A stretch of 18,450 bases of DNA from Actinomycetota bacterium (lineage in GTDB: Bacteria; Actinomycetota; Humimicrobiia; Humimicrobiales; Humimicrobiaceae). The position numbers and the translations under genes were made by a program. Below the pieces are notes generated by a model. That model was not told the origin of the DNA. It was given only the letters and a program-made list of their open reading frames with translations, and made no database searches. Positions 13,855 through 18,450 of the stretch are shown piece by piece (position 1 is the first letter of the stretch; the number at the start of each line of letters is the position of its first letter). Where the stretch lies: contig JADHVN010000014.1 in the NCBI GenBank assembly GCA_016783995.1, positions 1 to 18,450 of the forward strand. The letters are read 5' to 3'.

Positions 13855-13941
13855 TTTTACAATCTAAAAAAATTTCGTAAAAAATCTTTTCCTTACAGTC
13901 TTTTATATTATACAATAATTCAAATCAAGTATTATTTAGTG

Positions 13942-13970
13942 TTGATATTATTTTAGATTAATTTTATATT
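13942..13970 (+). promoter_or_regulatory. Promoter candidate for the DUF1015 gene
   Basis: TTGATA (13942-13947), a 17-base spacer and TATATT (13965-13970) match the housekeeping consensus well. The leader of about 70 bases contains an inverted repeat AATTGT-N6-ACAATT at 13999-14016, which may be regulatory or a chance AT-rich palindrome. The 276-base gap between hypB and this gene holds no other feature I can support. Confidence 0.4.
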
Positions 13971-14048
13971 TATATATCTGTAATTTATTTTAGATCTAAA
14001 TTGTATAATCACAATTAATAAAAGTAAAAAAACAAAAAAGGAAAGAAC

Positions 14049-15341
14049 ATGGTAGATATATTACCTTTTAAAGGGTTATTTTATAATCAGGAAAGAATTA
14101 TTGAAATATCCAGTACAGTCTCACCCCCATATGATGTTATTTCACCTGAGCTTAAGGGCAAACTAAAAAAATCAAATCCTTACAATATCGTTAATCTTAT
14201 CCTACCTGATGAAGAAAATAATAAAGACAAGTATTTAACAGCAAGAGATACCCTTGAAAAATGGCTAAAAGAGGATATTTTAAAAAAAGATAGAGAAAAA
14301 TGTTTTTACTTAATTGAAGAATCATTCACAGATAAAAATAAGCAAAAAAGTATTATAGGACTGGTAGGTTTAACAAAGATTGAATCTTACAAAAAAGGCA
14401 GTATATTACGTCATGAAAAAACCCTACTGAAGCCAAAGCAGGATAGATTAAATTTACTTAAAAATTGTAGAACTAATTTCGGACTTATATATACTCTTTA
14501 TAATGATTCAGGTAATAATGTATATGATATACTAAAAAAAGAATCTATTAAAAAACCATTTGTAGACATAGTGGCTGAGTATGACTCCACTTTAAAATTT
14601 AAACTCTGGAAAATTAATAATAAAAAAACTATTGATAATATAATTAAATTGATGAAGGAAAAAACCTTGCTTATAGCTGATGGACATCACAGGTACGAAA
14701 CATCAAGAATTTATAGGGAAGAGGTTCGGGATAAAAATAAATCTAAAGATTGTATACCCGAAGACTATATCCTGACCCTTTATATCTCTAGCAATCAAAA
14801 AAATATTTCTATACATCCAACTCATAGAGTTATAAAATTTAAAAGCTATCCTGGACTAAAAATAATCCTTGAAAATATTAGTGATTCTTTTTATATTGAG
14901 ATTATTAACACACCTTTTTGCGATTTAATAAAGAAAAAAATGTTAAATTCCAAATTAAAAAGTAAAAAGAGCTTTTGTTTTTATTTTAATAAAAAAGATG
15001 TTTATTTCTTAACTTTAAAATCAAATATCGAAAAAATATATCCAGAAACTATCAATCTTGATCTTGAATATGAAAACTTAGACGTAAACATTCTTCATAA
15101 ATTACTTCTGAATAAATTACTCGCTGAATACGATATTGAAAATATACAATTTATTCATTCTATTGAAGAAGTTTTTAAAATTATAAATAGCAAGCAATTT
15201 GATATCGGAATAATTTTAAATGCTCCTGATATAGAAGATGTGGAAAAATTATCAACCCAGGGAAAAATTATGCCTCAGAAATCAACTTATTTTTATCCCA
15301 AGCCATGTACCGGGCTAGTCATGTACAAATTTGATAAATAA
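14049..15341 (+). CDS. DUF1015 family protein
   Basis: A 430-residue soluble protein of the DUF1015 family, whose members are about this length. The N-terminus has the family motif TVSPPYDVISPE (about 23-34) and the centre has ADGHHRYETS (210-219) with a His-His-Arg-Tyr core that looks catalytic or ligand-binding. I have no firm function. In many anaerobes I recall this family next to serine-biosynthesis genes, but no such neighbour is visible here. AAAGGAAAG precedes the ATG. It is divergent from hypB and convergent with pckG. The coding sequence is very rich in A and Lys, like the rest of the right half. The 172-base gap to pckG holds only an AT-rich hairpin (15459-15478). Confidence 0.85.
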   Translation: MVDILPFKGLFYNQERIIEISSTVSPPYDVISPELKGKLKKSNPYNIVNLILPDEENNKDKYLTARDTLEKWLKEDILKKDREKCFYLIEESFTDKNKQKSIIGLVGLTKIESYKKGSILRHEKTLLKPKQDRLNLLKNCRTNFGLIYTLYNDSGNNVYDILKKESIKKPFVDIVAEYDSTLKFKLWKINNKKTIDNIIKLMKEKTLLIADGHHRYETSRIYREEVRDKNKSKDCIPEDYILTLYISSNQKNISIHPTHRVIKFKSYPGLKIILENISDSFYIEIINTPFCDLIKKKMLNSKLKSKKSFCFYFNKKDVYFLTLKSNIEKIYPETINLDLEYENLDVNILHKLLLNKLLAEYDIENIQFIHSIEEVFKIINSKQFDIGIILNAPDIEDVEKLSTQGKIMPQKSTYFYPKPCTGLVMYKFDK

Positions 15342-15513
15342 TAGATTAACAAAAAAGCAATTATTTTCCGGTAGCATTAATTGAATGGAATTAGGTCACT
15401 ATAACAAGGAATTAAGTATATTAAATAGAATACTGTAATAAACAAATAAATTGATAACCTAAAATTTAATGATTTTAGATAATTATTTTGAAAGTTGGGT
15501 AGCAATCCATTAT

Positions 15514-17385
15514 TTAAAAATCAAATGGAGAAACATAATCTCCTTTTTCGCTCTGCAGCTTTTGCAGCCTTGACTTCTGTTCATCCATTATCTTAAAAAA
15601 CTCTGATGGTATTTCCTCATTAAGATCTTTATATATTCTGGATATTCTTTCTATTTTTAACAAATTTTCTGGAATTCTAACAGTGAACTGTTTTATATAA
15701 TCTTCACGGCTATAATCTTTGTCTAAAACTTTTTTAAACAATTTCCTTAAATCATCATATTCTGGTATGAATCCAGTTTCAATATTAATAGCATCAGCTT
15801 CATTATTTACTCTTAATTCCATCCATTTTAGCCAGATCATTTTATCCAACTTTGAATTTAAAAAAACTCCGTCATTTCCTTTTAGGAAATAATTTACACT
15901 GAACACTTTTGGCTGCTTCTCTAATCCGGTCCCAAATTTAATATTTATCCCTATATATCTTCCAATTGGAATGGAAAGAAAATCAAGATTAGACATGGGG
16001 TTAAATGTTCTTACTCCTGTTTTTCCCAATGTAGCTGCTGTGGTCTCTGACTCTATTGATGCTCCTATTGTAACTATTCCGTGAGTCCAGTCATACGCTT
16101 CCTGAACCGGTATCCATGTATCAGAATCCCTGCCGCCATAAATAACTCCACCAAGCTCAGCTCCATTAGGATTATCATAGTTCGGATCAAGATTAGAAAG
16201 ATTCTTAAGGCTTGCAGTAAACCTTGCATTTTTATGAGATGGACCTATTTCATTCCCGTCTTCATCAGTTTTTCCTGGATACCACCGGCCTGAATAATTT
16301 ATCCCTTTCTCAGGTACATTACCGGGTTTCCCATTCCAGAAGACATTTCCATCCTCAGTCATTAAACTATTTGAAAATATAAGCTCATTTTCACCATTTA
16401 ATATTTCCCATATAATAGGGTCGTCTTCAGGGTTGATATCCTGAATAATCCCAAAAAGACCAACTTCTACATTTACAGCTCTGGCCTTTCCACTTATATT
16501 TCTTATATATGCAATATCATCTCCGATAATTGTCTCGCCTTTCAGCATCGCAGTAGAAGTCTTTCCGCACATAGACGGAAAAGCACCTGCAAAATATGTT
16601 ACTCTATCTTTCGGTCCATGAATTCCGGCAATAAACATATGCTCTGTCAGCCAACCTTCTTTTGATGCTCTGTTGATCCCAAGCCTCATTGCTAATTTCT
16701 TGAGTCCAAGAGTATTCCCACCGTATTGGGTATTCATTGAATATACAATATCTTCTTCTGTATCTATATAGATTCTCCTTTTATCAATATTTTTGCTAAC
16801 CGCATTTTCAAGCTCACCTTCTGAATGAACAAATTTAAAAAACTTATCATAATTTCCCAATCTTAAAAATTCTTTATATCCGGGCCTGTAAAGTATGGTT
16901 TCTGAATGTGCCACATAGCTGGAATCAGTGAGCTGCACTGCAGGAATAGTAAAAGGTGAATTAGCGGGGCCTAATGCAAAAAATACTATAAGCAATTCCC
17001 TGTCTGCCATAATATTTTCCATTATGTTTTCAATATCCTCTAGACCTTCACTTTTATTGATAATATTTAATCCTTTTCCAAAATTTACTCCCTCTGGCAC
17101 AATGAACTTGGTTTTTTTCTTATCCCTGGCCTGATCATTTATTCCATCAAAATGCATTGTGTGACCATTTATTGCCAGTTTTTTCTCTTCTCCGTCCCTT
17201 ATTGCCTTATTCCTTATATAATTAAAATCTTCTTTGGAATCATCACATATAAAAATTGTTTGTGGGTTAAGAAGCTTTACAAATTTTTCAATAAATTCAT
17301 AAAAATAATTATTGCCAAGCTTAACTAATTTTTCATAATTTTCGTTATTACATTTTTCCCTTATTGATTTCATGTTTTTCTCCAT
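15514..17385 (-). CDS. pckG: Phosphoenolpyruvate carboxykinase (GTP)
   Basis: Up to 623 residues, the usual length of the GTP-dependent enzyme, which interconverts oxaloacetate + GTP and phosphoenolpyruvate + CO2 + GDP in the cytoplasm, for gluconeogenesis or for anaplerotic CO2 fixation in anaerobes. Diagnostic motifs are YGGNTLGLKK (221-230), EGWLTEHM (243-250), the P-loop with the hyper-reactive cysteine FPSMCGKTSTAM (269-280) and the metal-binding IGDD (287-290). It lacks the features of the ATP-type enzyme. Two starts are possible: the first ATG has only a distant TTAGGT, while the ATG four codons downstream (17373) has GGAG at six bases, so the true protein may be 619 residues. It is a single gene that converges on the DUF1015 gene. 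Confidence 0.93.
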   Translation of the reverse strand: MEKNMKSIREKCNNENYEKLVKLGNNYFYEFIEKFVKLLNPQTIFICDDSKEDFNYIRNKAIRDGEEKKLAINGHTMHFDGINDQARDKKKTKFIVPEGVNFGKGLNIINKSEGLEDIENIMENIMADRELLIVFFALGPANSPFTIPAVQLTDSSYVAHSETILYRPGYKEFLRLGNYDKFFKFVHSEGELENAVSKNIDKRRIYIDTEEDIVYSMNTQYGGNTLGLKKLAMRLGINRASKEGWLTEHMFIAGIHGPKDRVTYFAGAFPSMCGKTSTAMLKGETIIGDDIAYIRNISGKARAVNVEVGLFGIIQDINPEDDPIIWEILNGENELIFSNSLMTEDGNVFWNGKPGNVPEKGINYSGRWYPGKTDEDGNEIGPSHKNARFTASLKNLSNLDPNYDNPNGAELGGVIYGGRDSDTWIPVQEAYDWTHGIVTIGASIESETTAATLGKTGVRTFNPMSNLDFLSIPIGRYIGINIKFGTGLEKQPKVFSVNYFLKGNDGVFLNSKLDKMIWLKWMELRVNNEADAINIETGFIPEYDDLRKLFKKVLDKDYSREDYIKQFTVRIPENLLKIERISRIYKDLNEEIPSEFFKIMDEQKSRLQKLQSEKGDYVSPFDF

Positions 17386-17770
17386 CTTTATTTACCTAAA
17401 GTTTTTAATAATATATTACTATTTCTCAACTAAACCCTAATAAAAAAAACAATTATCTACTCAGATATATATCTTTTTCACTTTTTGCTAATTTAAATTG
17501 CTTATAAAGAATTATCTATTTCTAATTATTTTAAAAAAATAGCTATATTTTTTAAAATATTTTTAATTTTTCTTATTATACAGTAATTATTATTAAAATA
17601 CTACCAATAATAGATAAATTTCTAAAATTTAATAATAATTTTAAAAAATTTGTATAAATATCACATATTTTAGATAAACTTGCAATAAATGGTGGATATT
17701 TAGAAAAATTTTAGAATATTGGAAATTTTATCAGAGGTCTTAAAAAATTTATAAATCTACATATAAAAAA
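17386..17770. other. AT-rich intergenic region between pckG and the 5S rRNA gene
   Basis: 385 bases of extremely AT-rich sequence with many runs of A and T. I see no gene, tRNA or repeat family here. The T run right after the 5S gene ends the rRNA operon at its right edge, and the promoter of pckG must lie to the left, but no box stands out from the background. Confidence 0.5.
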
Positions 17771-17777
17771 ACGGTGG
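17763..17777 (-). terminator. T-run directly after the 5S rRNA 3' end
   Basis: On the minus strand the 5S closing stem CCACCGT runs straight into TTTTTTTATAT. The terminal 5S helix plus this T run could itself act as the intrinsic terminator of the rRNA operon. Confidence 0.45.
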
Positions 17778-17884
17778 CGACCTACTCTCCCACACCGTTA
17801 CCAGTGCAGTACCATCGGCGCTGAAAGGCTTAACTTCTGTGTTCGAGATGGTAACAGGTGTTTCCCCTTCGCTATAACCACCGT
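17771..17884 (-). rRNA. rrf: 5S ribosomal RNA
   Basis: About 114 bases on the minus strand. The ends ACGGTGG and CCACCGT pair to form helix I. Internal conserved stretches include AACACCTGTTACCATCTCGA, GAACACAGAAGTTAAGC and the GGGAGAGTAGGTCGCC end. It follows the 23S gene after about 57 bases with no tRNA between, the usual bacterial order. Confidence 0.95.
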
Positions 17885-17941
17885 AAACTAATAAAAATTT
17901 TCTTCTTAAAATATTCTCTCAAAGCTCCATAGCAATCTAAT

Positions 17942-18450
<509 letters not shown>

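Noticed and set aside
13999..14016. AATTGT-N6-ACAATT before the DUF1015 gene as a Rex operator
   Set aside because: The half sites and spacing do not match the Rex consensus, and there is no redox gene downstream.
15459..15478. CTAAAAT-N6-ATTTTAG hairpin between the convergent DUF1015 and pckG genes as a bidirectional terminator
   Set aside because: Seven pairs, almost all A-T, in an AT-rich gap; such repeats arise by chance here.

Overview
The window comes from an AT-rich anaerobic bacterium. The bacterial 5S and 23S rRNA genes at the right edge and the Shine-Dalgarno-led, tightly packed operons show Bacteria. The group 3b type [NiFe] hydrogenases, GTP-type PEP carboxykinase and Fe-S-type Rrf2 regulator fit a fermentative or syntrophic anaerobe. 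I cannot name the phylum. A low-GC candidate lineage such as Atribacterota, or a Firmicutes-like lineage, would fit, but that is a guess.

Left part (1-8174, plus strand, visibly richer in G+C): one long operon. A Cache/HAMP sensor histidine kinase, a stand-alone receiver and a receiver-histidine kinase hybrid run, with gaps of only 4-24 bases, into four hydrogenase genes in the order beta-gamma-delta-alpha (hydB-hydG-hydD-hydA, the order of the Pyrococcus sulfhydrogenase operon). After hydA come a broken hydrogenase maturation protease, with its start codon lost and its middle deleted, and an Rrf2 regulator with three clustered cysteines that probably starts at an ATT codon.

Junction (8175-8700): a decayed minus-strand fragment of a heterodisulfide reductase B-type gene with the WNCCGAT signature, then a small helical protein gene with its own promoter and a palindromic operator candidate.

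Right part (8700-13800, minus strand, much more AT-rich): a second, diverged hydBGDA operon facing the first, preceded by a leader that contains a palindromic IS200/IS605-type end remnant, phased 11-base repeats and a second copy of the operator-like palindrome. hypB lies upstream. Then come a DUF1015 gene (plus), pckG (minus, convergent), an AT-rich gap, and 5S and 23S rRNA (minus; the 23S runs off the window).

How the genes fit together: both hydrogenases should be cytoplasmic, flavin-containing, NAD(P)-linked enzymes that interconvert H2 and NAD(P)H, possibly reducing sulfur as well. They differ in Fe-S ligands: delta-1 has Glu in place of a proximal-cluster Cys, and beta-2 lacks two cysteines that beta-1 has. 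Both large subunits keep a C-terminal tail that needs a protease, yet the only protease gene in view is dead. The most interesting points are the three-protein phosphorelay in the first hydrogenase operon with no DNA-binding output, the two gene remnants at the junction, and the shared palindrome flanking the second operon.
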